A stretch of 64,000 nt of DNA from Aldehydirespirator sp965261105 (GTDB lineage Bacteria; Actinomycetota; Acidimicrobiia; Acidimicrobiales; Aldehydirespiratoraceae), in NCBI GenBank assembly GCA_965261105.1, contig CBDHCM010000006.1:1984001-2048000 (forward strand), written 5' to 3'. Positions 26,398 to 37,075 of this stretch are shown here, piece by piece. Numbering within the stretch: the first letter of the stretch is position 1; every line of letters starts with the position of its first letter. A program made the position numbers and the translations under genes. Under the pieces are notes generated by a model. The model was not told where the DNA came from, did no database searches, and worked only from the letters and a program-made list of their open reading frames with translations.

Positions 26398-27492
26398 CTA
26401 GTGTCCTGTCTGGGGAATTCGTTGGATATATGAGGTGAGGTTGTCGAGTATCTCGTCTGCGGTCTTGTGCCATATGAAGGGTCTGGGGTTGTTGTTCCAG
26501 TTGTCGGTCCAGGCGTTGATGGAGTCTTTGAGGTCTGTGACGCTGGTGTGGGCGCCGCGGCGGATCCATTTTGTGGTGAGCTCTGAGAACCAGCGCTCGA
26601 CGAGGTTCATCCAGGAGCTGTAGGTGGGGGTGAAGTGGAAGCTGAAGCGGGGGTGGCGCACCAGCCAGCGCCCGATGGCGGGGGTCTTGTGGGTGGAGAC
26701 GTTGTCCAGCACGATGTGCACCGCGAGGCCCTCGGGGACTTCTTTGTCGATGAGGTTCAGGAACTTGCGGAACTCCTCTGAGCGGTGCCGGGGCGTCATG
26801 GATGTGATGACGTTGCCGGTGGCGGCGTCGAGCGCGGCGAACAGGTTGGTGGTGCCGTGTCGGCGGTAGTCGTGGGTGCGCCGCTGGGGCGTGCCCGGCA
26901 TCAGCGGCAGGATCGGGGCGGTGCGGTCCAGCGCCTGGATGCCGGTCTTCTCGTCGACGCAGAGCACCACCGCGGCCTCGGGCGGGTTCAAATACAGCCC
27001 GGCGACGTCTCTGACCTTGTCGACGAACTGCGGGTCCGGCGACAGCTTGAACTCCCCCACGAGGTGCGGCTTGAGCCCGAACGCCCGCCAGATGGAGTGC
27101 ACCGAGGACCGCGAGATGCCCACCGCGGCGGCCATCGACCGAGTCGACCAGTGCGTCGCGTCGCGCGGGGCGGACTCCAGGGTGCGCACGACCACCTCCT
27201 CGACCTTGGCATCGCCGATGGTGCGCGGCGGCCCCGGCCGCGGGTCGTCACAGAGCCCGTCGAGGCGCCGCGACGCGAACCTGGTGCGCCACTTGGCGAC
27301 CGTCGCGGGATGGCACCCCAGCCCCGCGGCGATCTCCTTGTTGTAGCGGCCCTCGGCCGCGGCCAGCACGATACGGCACCGCAACGCCAGAGCCTGAGAC
27401 GACTTCGGCCGGCGCGCCCACCGCTCAAGCGTCTCGCGCTCCTCGCCGCTGAGCTCGACCACAACCGCCGGCCGTCCCCGCCGTGTGCCCAT
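26398..27492 (-). CDS. IS630-family transposase
   Basis: A 364-residue Tc1/mariner-like transposase. N-terminal helix-turn-helix: KEIAAGLGCHPATVAKWRTR near residue 56. DDE residues: VVLCVDEKTGIQA near 177, HIVLDNVSTHKTP near 262 and SWMNLVERWFSEL near 300. The TAG stop is made from the duplicated TA plus a flanking base, so the C-terminus depends on the insertion site. Confidence 0.93.
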   Translation of the reverse strand: MGTRRGRPAVVVELSGEERETLERWARRPKSSQALALRCRIVLAAAEGRYNKEIAAGLGCHPATVAKWRTRFASRRLDGLCDDPRPGPPRTIGDAKVEEVVVRTLESAPRDATHWSTRSMAAAVGISRSSVHSIWRAFGLKPHLVGEFKLSPDPQFVDKVRDVAGLYLNPPEAAVVLCVDEKTGIQALDRTAPILPLMPGTPQRRTHDYRRHGTTNLFAALDAATGNVITSMTPRHRSEEFRKFLNLIDKEVPEGLAVHIVLDNVSTHKTPAIGRWLVRHPRFSFHFTPTYSSWMNLVERWFSELTTKWIRRGAHTSVTDLKDSINAWTDNWNNNPRPFIWHKTADEILDNLTSYIQRIPQTGH

Positions 27493-27573
27493 CGCCGCCC
27501 CCGATCATCGCCTGCGACGGTCCACCCTACCGCCCCGGCCACACAAACGCGACCAACTAACCAGACAGAACAC
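26401..27573 (-). mobile_element. IS630-family insertion sequence
   Basis: 1,173 bp bounded by inverted ends GTGTCCTGTCTGG and CCAGACAGAACAC (12 of 13 match) and flanked by duplicated TA (26399-26400 and 27574-27575), the IS630 target rule. It separates hsdR from the DUF262 gene without disrupting either; the DUF262 ribosome-binding site (AAGGAG) starts right at its right border. Confidence 0.92.
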
Positions 27574-27590
27574 TAGAAGGAGCCTTAACA

Positions 27591-30044
27591 ATGCCGTTCG
27601 AGAGTCCGGACTATCTGCTCAGCCAGCTAATGAAGAACGTGCACAACGGCACGATTCAGCTTCCGGACTTCCAGCGAGAGTGGAAGTGGGATGACGATCG
27701 CATCGCGAGTCTGCTCGCCTCGATCTCAGTCGGGCATCCCGTAGGAGTTCTGATGATGCTTGAAGTGGCCGGCAGCGATGTGAATTTCGCTGCCAAGCCC
27801 CTCGCTGGTGCCGAAGGGGGTGTGACCGGGGAGCCGGAGCGACTGCTGCTAGACGGGCAGCAGCGCATGACTTCCCTCTTCCAGGCTCTCGCTTCAGACC
27901 GCCCGGTGCACACGAGCGACGGGCGCAAGAGGAGCCTCACTCGTTGGTACTACGTCGACATGGCGAAAGCGCTCGCTGACCCGAGCGACCGAGAGGAGGC
28001 GATCCGGTCGATCCCCGAAGACCGCGTCATCCGGGAGGACTTCGGCAGGTCCGTTGTGCTCGACCTCTCAACCCTAGATGCCGAGTGCAGAGCCGAGATG
28101 TTCCCGCTGTCGGGAGTGTTCGATTCGGCAATGACGAACAAGTGGATGATGCACTACGCCCAACTCGATCAGGAGCGAGTCTCCGAGAGGCTCCTGCGGT
28201 GGGACCGTTTCCAGAAGGAGGTTCTGATCAATTTTACCAGCTATCTGGTCCCAGTGATAGTCCTAACGAAGGGTACCCCCAAGGAGGCCGTGTGTACGGT
28301 CTTTGAGAAGGTCAACACTGGTGGGGTACCACTCAACGTCTTCGAGTTGCTCACGGCGACGTTCGCAGCGCAGAACTTCAGGCTCAAGGACGACTGGTAT
28401 GAACGCAGCCAGAAACTCCGAAGACGCAAGATCAACAGCACACTCGAGAGCACTGACTTCCTCCAGGCCGTGACTCTTCTCGCGACCAGCGCCCGACGAA
28501 TCTCCTGGACGGGCTCAGCCGGCGATGCACCCGGGGTCTCGTGCAAGCGTAAGGACATCCTACGGCTGACCCTTGATGAGTACCGAGAGTGGGCTGACGC
28601 GGCTGCCGAGGGATTCGACTGGGCTGCGAAGTTCCTAGCGCAGGAAGGCATCTTCACCGCTCGAGACGTCCCGTACCGGACTCAGCTTGTCCCGCTCGCC
28701 GCCATACGTGCGACCCTCGGCGAGGAGATCGAGAACCACGGCACGATCGCGCGAATCCGTCAGTGGTACTGGAGTGGCGTGCTTGGCGAACTCTACGGCA
28801 GCGCTGTCGAAACCCGGTTCGCTCGAGACTTGGAGGAGGTCGTTGATTGGATCAAGTCCGACGGACCTGCGCCTGGATCGGTGAGTGCAGCAAGCTTCAA
28901 CTCCTCGCGTCTGCTAACGCTTCGAACCCGCAATTCTGCTGCTTATAAGGGTCTCTACGCACTCCTTATGCGCAATGGAGGCCTTGACTGGCAGAAACAC
29001 AAACCGATGTCACTGGCCTCCTTCTTCGATTATCGCGTTGATATTCATCACATATTTCCCCAGCATTGGTGCAATAGCAATGGCGTGGACATAGCCCACC
29101 GCGAGAGCATCGTTAACAAGACGGCCATTTCGTACGATACCAACAGACGTATTGGTGGCCGGGCTCCGAGCGTCTACCTACCAATCCTGGAACGGCATGC
29201 CGGTATCTCAGCCGATCAGCTGGATCCGATACTAACGACGCACGCAATTGATGCGGAAGCCCTTCGTGCGGATGACTTCATCCGATTCTTCGAGGACCGC
29301 AAACGCCGACTACTTGATGTCATCAGCGGTGCGATGGTCAAGCCTGTGAACATCGACGATGAGAACATCGAGACAGAGCTCAGTCTCTTTGAGCCCGAGC
29401 CCGACGATATTCCAGACGAGCCCGACCAATTCACCGCATGGGTCAGCGACACATCAGGCCCTTCCTCCGTTAGGAGGCAGAAATTCCAGACGCCAGAGCC
29501 ACAATCGGATGGCACGCCGAGAGCGTGGCTGATCAGGGCCGGTAGCTCGGGAGAGGATGAGGATCTCAATATCGAGGACGGCCTAGCTGTCGTGCGCTTC
29601 GTTCAGGTTCCTGATCTGACAGACGTTTCGACATGGGACCAACTGAGGGAGATCGTCCGCCGTTCGCATCCGGGAGACAGCGATAGCAAGATCGGCAACG
29701 TCGCAGGCCAGCTGTGGGCATTGCGATCACGGGTGCGAACGGGCGACCTCGTGGCACTGCCGCTCAAGACGACTTCGCAGATTGCGTTGGGCATCGTGAC
29801 CGCTGGGTACGAGTACCGGGAGGTGTCGGACGTAAGAAGGCGTCACCTGGTCTCAGTGGACTGGAAGCGCGTGAACCTCCCACGTAGTGCTGTCCAACAG
29901 GATCTGCTGCACTCGCTCGGAGCATTCATGACCGTCTACGAGATCACACGCAACGACGGCGCATGGCGACTCCTGCAGATCCTTGCGACGGGCAGCGACC
30001 CTGGCCCGAGGGCAGAACCGGTCGAAGCGGTCGCGGCCAATTGA
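27591..30044 (+). CDS. DUF262-DUF1524 (GmrSD/SspE-like) nuclease with extra C-terminal sensor-like domain
   Basis: An 817-residue protein. N-terminal DUF262: IQLPDFQREWKWDDDRI near residue 25 and the nucleotide-binding LLLDGQQRMTSLF near 84. DUF1524 HNH part: VDIHHIFPQHW near 483 followed by AISYDTNRRIGG. This is the layout of type IV restriction enzymes GmrSD and of SspE, which act on modified or phosphorothioated DNA contexts. Residues from about 643 (AWLIRAGSSGEDEDL..., then GNVAGQLWALRSRVRTGDLVALP) resemble the N-terminal domain of Mrr-type restriction-system proteins, a likely modified-base reader. First of two plus-strand genes; 48 bp separate it from the sacsin/helicase gene. Confidence 0.85.
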   Translation: MPFESPDYLLSQLMKNVHNGTIQLPDFQREWKWDDDRIASLLASISVGHPVGVLMMLEVAGSDVNFAAKPLAGAEGGVTGEPERLLLDGQQRMTSLFQALASDRPVHTSDGRKRSLTRWYYVDMAKALADPSDREEAIRSIPEDRVIREDFGRSVVLDLSTLDAECRAEMFPLSGVFDSAMTNKWMMHYAQLDQERVSERLLRWDRFQKEVLINFTSYLVPVIVLTKGTPKEAVCTVFEKVNTGGVPLNVFELLTATFAAQNFRLKDDWYERSQKLRRRKINSTLESTDFLQAVTLLATSARRISWTGSAGDAPGVSCKRKDILRLTLDEYREWADAAAEGFDWAAKFLAQEGIFTARDVPYRTQLVPLAAIRATLGEEIENHGTIARIRQWYWSGVLGELYGSAVETRFARDLEEVVDWIKSDGPAPGSVSAASFNSSRLLTLRTRNSAAYKGLYALLMRNGGLDWQKHKPMSLASFFDYRVDIHHIFPQHWCNSNGVDIAHRESIVNKTAISYDTNRRIGGRAPSVYLPILERHAGISADQLDPILTTHAIDAEALRADDFIRFFEDRKRRLLDVISGAMVKPVNIDDENIETELSLFEPEPDDIPDEPDQFTAWVSDTSGPSSVRRQKFQTPEPQSDGTPRAWLIRAGSSGEDEDLNIEDGLAVVRFVQVPDLTDVSTWDQLREIVRRSHPGDSDSKIGNVAGQLWALRSRVRTGDLVALPLKTTSQIALGIVTAGYEYREVSDVRRRHLVSVDWKRVNLPRSAVQQDLLHSLGAFMTVYEITRNDGAWRLLQILATGSDPGPRAEPVEAVAAN

Positions 30045-30092
30045 CGAGAATGCGACTCCCGCGGGAGCACGGCGGAGAGCGGAGAGGCACAC

Positions 30093-31975
30093 ATGCCGCT
30101 GGATGAATGGGCTGGGCCCGGCAGTGTTCTGGGCTGCTACATATCCGAAGAGTCGAGTAGGACCCTTGCTTCATATCGCGCTCAGGCCAACCTGATCGCT
30201 GAGCATGCCAACGTAGAGCAGGACACGGCGCACGGCGGCTACCAGCATCGGCAGCTCTTTGAACTTGTCCAGAACAGCGCCGATGCGCTCTGGGCCGACT
30301 CTGGCGCCCAACCGAATGACGAGTACGGCCCACGGCCTGCACGCGGGCGGGTCGAGATCCGTCTGACCGAGAACCGCCTCTACTGCGCCGACGATGGAAA
30401 GCCCATCCACCCGGACGGCGTGACGGCTCTCATGTTCTCGCACATGTCACCCAAGAGGGGTACCAGCCAGATCGGCACCTTCGGCTTGGGCTTCAAGGCT
30501 GTTCTCGGCGTGAGTGACTCCCCCGAGTTCTTCAGCCGCTCAGGCTCATTCCGATTCGACCGCGCTCGCTCGCAGGAACGGGTGCGCGCCATCAGGCCGA
30601 ATGCTGAGAACTGTCCGGTGCTGCGCCTTCCGGAACCGATCGACCCGGCCGAATGCTGGGAGCGAGACGCTGTGTTACGCGAGCTCATGGAGTGGGCGGT
30701 CAACATCGTGCGGTTGCCCCTCAGGCGAGGAGCGCGCGACGACGTCCGCGAGCAGATGCGCGCCTTCCCCGCCGAGTTTCTTCTATTTGTCACTCACGTA
30801 CGAAAGCTCGCGCTCATTGACGATGCCGACGTTGTGGACCGAGTACTGGAACTGGAGAGAGTCGACGACAACTGCCTCCTAGCCGACGGTGACGCGACCA
30901 GCGAGTGGAAGCTCTTTGAGCGCACCTGCATGCTTTCGAGCGACGCCCTTGCCGACCGGCGGCCTGACGACGATCGAGAGGAGGTACCAATTTGGTGGGC
31001 CGCGCCCCTCGACCGGCTCGACCGGCCTGGCAAGTTCTGGGCGTTCTTCCCAACCAACACAGTGAGCCTCATCCCAGGCATCCTGAATGCGCCCTGGAAG
31101 ACGAACGAGGATCGTCAGAACCTTCTAACCGGCCGTTACAACGACGAATTGATCGAGTCGGCGTCGGAACTGATCGCCGAGGCACTGTCAGTCCTCTCTA
31201 CGGATGACGACCCAGCCCGACACTTGGACGCGCTGCCGCGACGACACGAGGCAGGCGACCCCGAGCAGGCGGATCTGCTCCGCGAGCGACTGTTCGCTGC
31301 TCTTGACCGACGCGCCATCGTTCCCGATCAGGACGGAAGACTCCGCGGTGTTCGGGAGGTTTCCTACCCTCCGCAGCAGCTGACCTTGGATCGCGAATTC
31401 GAAATGGTGTCGCTAGACCGATGGGCTGCGCATCCAAGTAGGCCACCCGACTGGCTTCACCACAAGGCGCTTGCTCGGACCCGGCTCGCAACGATCGACC
31501 GGATGTTCCACTCGCCGGGCCAGCCGGGAGTCAGGGTGCCGCGAGCACCGCGCGCATCCATCGCCAGATGGCTCGAAGCGCTCGTTCAGCACGCGGAGAC
31601 AAGCGGCGAGATTGCCGCATCGACGGCGGCAATTCAGACTGCCGCGCTCATCCCTGCGGACAGACGCTCAGGCGTGGATCTTGGCGCGATCGTGCTGACG
31701 GCATTCGGCGATTGGCGCCCGCCGGACCCCGACCTTCTCTTTCTCCCTGATCCGTCGCCAGCGGTCGGCAGCACGATGGACCGGGAGTCCTGCGTCCATC
31801 CGGCGCTGGTGTCGGACAAGGGGACGCTCGCGGCCTTGAGAGAGCTTGGCCTTAGGCGACCCTCGGCGGACAGTCGGTTCAGACGCCTCGCTGAGCAGGT
31901 CTTTGCACACCGCAGCACAACGACTCTCGACCAAGATCCCCATGAGTCTTTCTGGGTTCTCGCACGAAGTCTGAG
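30093..31975 (+). pseudogene. Sacsin-type ATPase/SF2 helicase gene, 5' half (split by IS1380)
   Basis: First 627 codons of a gene cut by an insertion sequence. Start ATG after GGAGAGG. The GHKL/Hsp90-like ATPase motifs of sacsin-type proteins are seen: LFELVQNSADALW (Asn box) near residue 52, CADDGKPI near 95 and GTFGLGFKAVLGVSD near 128. The frame continues only a little way into the IS before stopping. Removing the IS and one CTGAG target copy rejoins it in frame to the 3' half. Left alone, the 5' half could still yield a truncated ATPase. Operon partner of the DUF262 nuclease just upstream. Confidence 0.85.
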
Positions 31976-33611
31976 CCTGGATCCACCGGCGCGGTGGGGT
32001 TTGTGGGGTTGGAGCATCCACCAGAAATGCCTCCTGACGTGGCAGAATACTGTTAATAACGACAGTTATTCCAGCTGCGTGAGGAGGCACTTCCTGTGAG
32101 GAGCATAGCGGGCGGGATCGACGGGTTGGAGGCAGTGTTCGACGACGCTTCTTTGGTGGCCGATGCGGGGTTGTTGCTGGCGGGCACGGTGATGGATCGC
32201 CTTGGGTTGGAGTCGCTGATCGACGAGACGGTGCGCCCGCCGGGCTCGGCGGGCTCGGGAGCGGGCCGCAAGGTGTTGACTTTGGTGGCGTCGATGCTGG
32301 TGGGCGGCCGCTGCATCGACGACACCGGCCGTCTGCGGGCCGCGGCGTCGCAGGCGGTGCTGCCGTTTCGGGTGATGGCGCCGTCGACTGTGGGGTCGTT
32401 CTTGCGGTCGTTCAGGTTCGGGCATGTGCGCCAGCTCGACAAGGCGGCCGAGCAGGCGCTGGTGCGGGCGTGGTCTGTGGGCGCCGCGCCGGCCGCGGAG
32501 ATGACCGTGGATTTGGACTCCACGATCTGCGAGGTGTGCGCCAGGGCCAAGCACGGCGCCGCGTACGGCCACACCGGAGTGTTGGGCTATCACCCGCTGG
32601 TGGCGGTGCGATCAGACACCGGCGAGGTGCTGCACTCCGCGATGCGGTCGGGATCGTCGCAGCGCGGCAACGAGCATTTCGCGCGCGAGGCCCTGGCCCG
32701 GGTGCGGCGCCTGGCGCCGGACGCGGCGGTCGCGGTGCGCGCCGACGCGGGGTTCTTCTCCTATGGGATGATCGCAGACATCGGGGCCCACAACGCGTCC
32801 TACTCGATCACGATCCCACAGAACGCCAAGGTCAAAGCAGCTGTAGCGGCCATCGGCGAAGACGCCTGGCAGGCGATCGCCTACACCCGCGGCGCGCAGG
32901 CCCAGGTCGCTGAGACCACCATCGACCCCGGCCGCCGCGGCGACAAGCTCCGCGGCCCCCACGGCAAGCGGGCCAAGCTGCGGCTCGTCGTGCGCCGCAC
33001 CCGCCTGATCGGCGCCCAAGCCGAGCTGTGGCCCAACTGGCGCCACCACTGCTTCGTCACCGACCGAGCCGACCTCGACACCGTCGCCGCCGACGCCTAC
33101 CACCGCGGCCACGCCACCGTGGAACTCGCCATTCGCGACCTCAAAGAGAACTCCGGGCTCAGCCGCTGCCCCTCCAGACAGTTCCCCGCCAACGGCGCCT
33201 GGCTCGCCTGCTGCGTGCTCGCCCACAACCTCGCCCGCTGGACCGCCCGCCTCGGACGCGCCCACCCCACAGCGCAGCTCACCGTCGCGGCCACCATCCG
33301 CAACCGGCTCCTCACCGTGCCCGGCCGCCTCGTCAACCACAGCGGCCGACACAGACTGCGCCTGCCGCTCAACTGGCCATGGGCCACGGCCTTCACCACC
33401 GCCCTGGGACGCATCCGCAGCCTGCCCCTGCTCATCTGACCGGCCGCCCCGGCCCGGCGCAGCCAACAAGCACCCCCAGCGCCACCAACCCGCACCAGCC
33501 CCCCCACACCAGCCTCGCACACCCCAAAACGCGTCGGCCCGCACACACGCACCAGCCCAGCCGCCAACCGGCCCCAACCGTCGAACCCACAAACCCGTCG
33601 GTGGATTCAGG
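31976..33611 (+). mobile_element. IS1380-family insertion sequence, copy 2
   Basis: 1,636 bp, with ends CCTGGATCCACCG and (inverted) CCTGAATCCACCG, flanked by 5-bp CTGAG duplications at 31971-31975 and 33612-33616. IS plus one duplication is 1,641 bp, divisible by three. It splits the sacsin/helicase gene. Confidence 0.94.
32096..33439 (+). CDS. IS1380-family transposase, copy 2
   Basis: A 447-residue transposase aligning end to end with copy 1 (16754-18097), with scattered substitutions. The DDE blocks (TVDLDSTICEVCARAKHG, RADAGFFSYGMI, ELAIRDLKENSG) are intact, so it can probably still transpose or excise. Confidence 0.93.
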   Translation: MRSIAGGIDGLEAVFDDASLVADAGLLLAGTVMDRLGLESLIDETVRPPGSAGSGAGRKVLTLVASMLVGGRCIDDTGRLRAAASQAVLPFRVMAPSTVGSFLRSFRFGHVRQLDKAAEQALVRAWSVGAAPAAEMTVDLDSTICEVCARAKHGAAYGHTGVLGYHPLVAVRSDTGEVLHSAMRSGSSQRGNEHFAREALARVRRLAPDAAVAVRADAGFFSYGMIADIGAHNASYSITIPQNAKVKAAVAAIGEDAWQAIAYTRGAQAQVAETTIDPGRRGDKLRGPHGKRAKLRLVVRRTRLIGAQAELWPNWRHHCFVTDRADLDTVAADAYHRGHATVELAIRDLKENSGLSRCPSRQFPANGAWLACCVLAHNLARWTARLGRAHPTAQLTVAATIRNRLLTVPGRLVNHSGRHRLRLPLNWPWATAFTTALGRIRSLPLLI

Positions 33612-33616
33612 CTGAG

Positions 33617-36206
33617 TCCCGTCGATGCAATCGCCATCGTCCATGAGCACACAGGCTGGCCGGGACAACTACGGATCAAGACTCGCTCCGGTGACTGGCA
33701 GCCAGCCCATTCCGTGCTGATGCCCGGCGACATCTTGCCCGGCGACGGCAGCCGGGATGACGATGCGACCGTCGATATAGATTTTCATCACCGCGATGTC
33801 CCGCTGTTGTCTGAACTTGGGGTGAGCGACGCGCCGCTGGCGAGCCGCGACATGAGGTGGGAGCCCCTCTTCTACCAGTACCAGCGCCGCTGTGAGGAGC
33901 ATTACCGCCGACGAGACGATCTTCCGTTTTGGCCACGGACGGGATACCTGGACCTCACGTCGATGGGCGTCGGTCCGCTGACCGTGCTACTTGGGCTGTC
34001 CGGCGAGGGTAGGGCGCTCTTCACCGACGCGCTGCTGGAACTGGATGCCAGTTATCAATCGTGCAGGATGTGGCACACGGGTTCGAACGGACACCTCTAT
34101 CCAGAGGTGTCCTTCGACTCGTTAACGGTTGACGCCATACGCACACATGGCCGGATCCGTACCGCTGGCGGAATTGTGCCGTTCGCTGACGCGCTCGGGC
34201 CTCAGCCCAAGAGTCCGGCGGCCCTTCACGTCCTTTTGCGGCATCCGAAGGCCGACAAGATCAAGCAGGCCTTCAAACTCTCGGAACCAGTACCGGAGTT
34301 CTTCGGGGAAGGAGAACCGGTTCCGCTGACCGACGCATGGCCAGGACTGGCAGGGCATCTGCCAGCACACCGTAGGACAAGCAAGCTCATTCTCTGCGAA
34401 CGGATCCGTATAGCGGGGGTGGAGCGCGATTGCGTCTTCGGCACGCCCGACGTCTATCTCGCCGGCAACGTCGAGGACGATGAGAGGAGAGCTCTCGAAC
34501 TAGTCGCTGAAGCTCTTGACCTAGCTCTGACGCACGGCGCGATTGACGCAATCCTGCAACGCAGGACTCCTGCAGAGATTGAAGAGCGACGAGCCGCGGT
34601 TCGACTACACCCGACAGATGCCGAGCGCCTCCTCGCGGCGGTCGGCGAAGAGGCCCTGCGTACGGGTCTTCCTCCATCGCTGCTGGACGCACTCGCCAAT
34701 GGCAGTGAGGCACTCCAGGGCACGGACCTTGCGGAGGCCGCCATCGCAACCCACCACACGGACGCCCTTAGGCAGTTCAAATGGGCGCTGGACGCCCTCG
34801 ACCCGCCCAAGAGTTGGTCTGGATCGCGGCGCGCCGTCGAGTTCGTGCGCTCTCTGGGCTTCTCGGAGGAGTGGGCGGGAGAGCGCAATAGGCGGCGCCC
34901 AGCTTTCATGGAAGTCGAAGGTCCCTGGTCGCTTCCTGAGCTCCACGACTATCAGCAAAGGGTTGCCGCGAACGTGCGCGAGATGCTCCGATCGGAGCCG
35001 GGTGACGGTATCGAGCGGCGCGGGATGCTCACCATGCCGACCGGCTCGGGAAAGACCCGCGTTGCTGTTCAGGCGATTGTCGAGGCCATGCGTGACGACG
35101 GAATCCAGGGTGGTGTTCTCTGGATCGCGGACCGCGACGAACTCTGCGAGCAGGCTGTCGATGCCTGGGCGCAAGTGTGGAGAAGCCTTGGCACCGAGGC
35201 GGGGCAGCTTCGTATATCCAGGATGTGGAGTGGGCAGCCCAGACCTTCGCCTGCGAGCGAACGCCATGTCGTCGTCGCCACTGTCCAAACGCTCAGCGCT
35301 CGGCTGTCGAACTATCCGGCCGAGTACGAGTTTCTTAAGGACTTCACGTTGGCAGTCTTCGACGAAGCGCACCGGTCGATCGCTCCCACGTTCACATCCG
35401 TCATGCAGGAGATCGGGTTGACGTACCGCAGAAGAGAGGACGAGCCCTTCCTGCTCGGCCTCACGGCCACCCCGTACCGAGGGCACGACCAAGAGCAGAC
35501 GGCCAGGCTCGTCCGCCGCTATGGCCAGAACCGGCTTGATGCCGGGGCGTTCGTTAGCGACGACCCGCGGGACGTCATCAGCGAACTGCAGGCCATGGGC
35601 GTGCTCGCCCGCGCCGACCAGGAAATGATCGAAGGCGGCACGTTCCGACTGACGACCGAGGAGCTGGAAGAAGTATCAAGATTCGCGCGAGGGACAGAGC
35701 GACTAGCTCATCCTCTCGCCTGGCTCCCGCAGAGCGTGGAAGATCGCATGGCACTGGACTCCCGCCGCACCACACGCATCATCGAGGCGTACAAGGCCCA
35801 TGTGGAGCCGGACTGGCCCACCCTGATCTTCGCAACATCCGTGGAGCACGCCCAGACCCTGGCAGCACTGCTGAACCTGCGGGGGATCACGGCGAGATCT
35901 GTGAGCGGAACCACCGAACCGGCCACCCGCCGGCGCGTGGTTGAGGGATTCCGCAATGGTGAAATCACTGCGCTCGTCAACTACGGCGTTTTCCGCGAGG
36001 GATTCGATGCGCCCAAGACACGGGCCATCATCGTGGCCCGGCCGGTGTACAGCCCGAATCTCTACTTCCAGATGATCGGTCGAGGACTGAGGGGTCAGAT
36101 GAACGGCGGCGATGACCGCTGCCTCATCCTCAACGTACGCGACACCATCGCGAATTTCGGCGAAGGGCTCGCCTTCGCTGACTTGGACTGGCTATGGGAT
36201 CGCTGA
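33617..36206 (+). pseudogene. Sacsin-type ATPase/SF2 helicase gene, 3' half (split by IS1380)
   Basis: The last 863 codons of the interrupted gene. The frame is open from the IS border (PVDAIAIVHEHTGWPGQL) with no start until GTG/ATG near 33711-33714, from which an 830-residue product could begin if a promoter or ribosome-binding site exists in the IS. Helicase motifs: HDYQQR and TMPTGSGKTR (Walker A) near codon 440 of the half, FDEAHRS, LLGLTATPYRG, LIFATSVEHAQTL, and FREGFDAPK...YFQMIGRGLRG (motif VI). So the intact protein was an ATPase-helicase of about 1,490 residues. The middle has no family I recognise. Confidence 0.85.
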
Positions 36207-36261
36207 AAGCGAACCGCGCTTCTGAACAGGGACGGATGCTGTTCGTGGTCTCGTGAGAGGT

Positions 36262-36346
36262 GGCAAAGAAAAGCCCCGCCAGTGCACCACCGACAAGCGA
36301 TGGTGGACGGCGGGGAAGATTGGTTGATTTCTAGCAGATCAACGAG
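36262..36346 (-). terminator. Two-hairpin terminator-like repeat, copy 1
   Basis: Read on the minus strand: a GTTGAT/ATCAAC hairpin, linker CAATCTT, then a long stem CCCCGCC/GGCGGGG with inner CCACC/GGTGG pairing, followed by CTTTTCTTT. It sits just after the NYN gene stop, as an intrinsic terminator should. Copies 2 and 3 at 40122 and 47949 keep the layout but change the first hairpin. Confidence 0.6.
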
Positions 36347-36370
36347 GGCAATGCAACCACGGTGGCAAAG

Positions 36371-36979
36371 CTACGGGCGGTAGTCGAAGGGGTCGTGGAC
36401 TTGGTCGTAGTCCCGTCGGCCAAAGCGATGCTCCCATCTGAGGTAGCTCCTCTGAGGCTGTCGCCTGCCTCCTCCGGTCCATGCAGCGGTCTCGCAAGCC
36501 ACTCCCGAGGCGTGCGCACGCTCCAGCGCCGGCAGCAAGTCGGAGTCTCCCGAGAACAACACCACGACGTCGAATTCTCCGTTAGCGGCGCCGAACGCGA
36601 GATCTAGGGCGAGCACTACATCGATCCCCTTCTCGCGCGGAGTGCCGGTGCGGTAGTCGAGCGGCCGGGTGCAGACCTCCAGTCGGGGCTCGCTGGTGCT
36701 CGCAGCGCTGCGCCAGCGACTGACCTGCTTGCGGGCCGCGGCGTAGCCTTTTGGACTCTTGGTCGAGCTCGGCATGCCGCGATAGATCTGGACTTGGACG
36801 AGTTTGCGAAGTCGTGTACCTGGATAGCTCGGATGGCGCTGCTCAATCAGCTTGGCGAGTTTGAGGGGATCGAACTGTCCAACGACATGGTGATCGCCGT
36901 CTTCGCCGAACGCCTGCCGCGCGCCACGATAGGCGTTCTGGTAGTCGATGAACAGAGCGAGCCTGTCAAGACCAGACAT
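36371..36979 (-). CDS. NYN-domain (LabA/DUF88-like) PIN-type RNase
   Basis: A 202-residue protein. NYN hallmarks: LALFIDYQNAYRGA near residue 8 (first Asp and Asn), GIDVVLALDLAFGAA near 118, and FDVVVLFSGDSDLLPALERA near 136. These build the acidic site of a PIN-like nuclease acting on RNA. Downstream of dndB on the same strand with a 96-bp gap, so probably one transcript. Its role beside DndB is unknown; a toxin or RNA-processing effector of a defence system is plausible (inference). Confidence 0.8.
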   Translation of the reverse strand: MSGLDRLALFIDYQNAYRGARQAFGEDGDHHVVGQFDPLKLAKLIEQRHPSYPGTRLRKLVQVQIYRGMPSSTKSPKGYAAARKQVSRWRSAASTSEPRLEVCTRPLDYRTGTPREKGIDVVLALDLAFGAANGEFDVVVLFSGDSDLLPALERAHASGVACETAAWTGGGRRQPQRSYLRWEHRFGRRDYDQVHDPFDYRP

Positions 36980-37075
36980 GGCTGTGGCCTCCCTTCGAGC
37001 ATGCGTCGATCGGCACGCCAGTAACCACGGGGTTCGCCGCGGCCATCAGGCCGACTCCTCTTCGCGTACCGCTCG

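Noticed and set aside
32053..32593. Minus-strand frames over IS1380 copy 2
   Set aside because: Shadows of the transposase, mirrored in copy 1.
36262..36346. The repeat as a riboswitch for the downstream plus-strand gene
   Set aside because: Copies do not share a downstream plus-strand gene, whereas minus-strand reading gives a stem followed by a T-rich run after a gene end in two of three cases.
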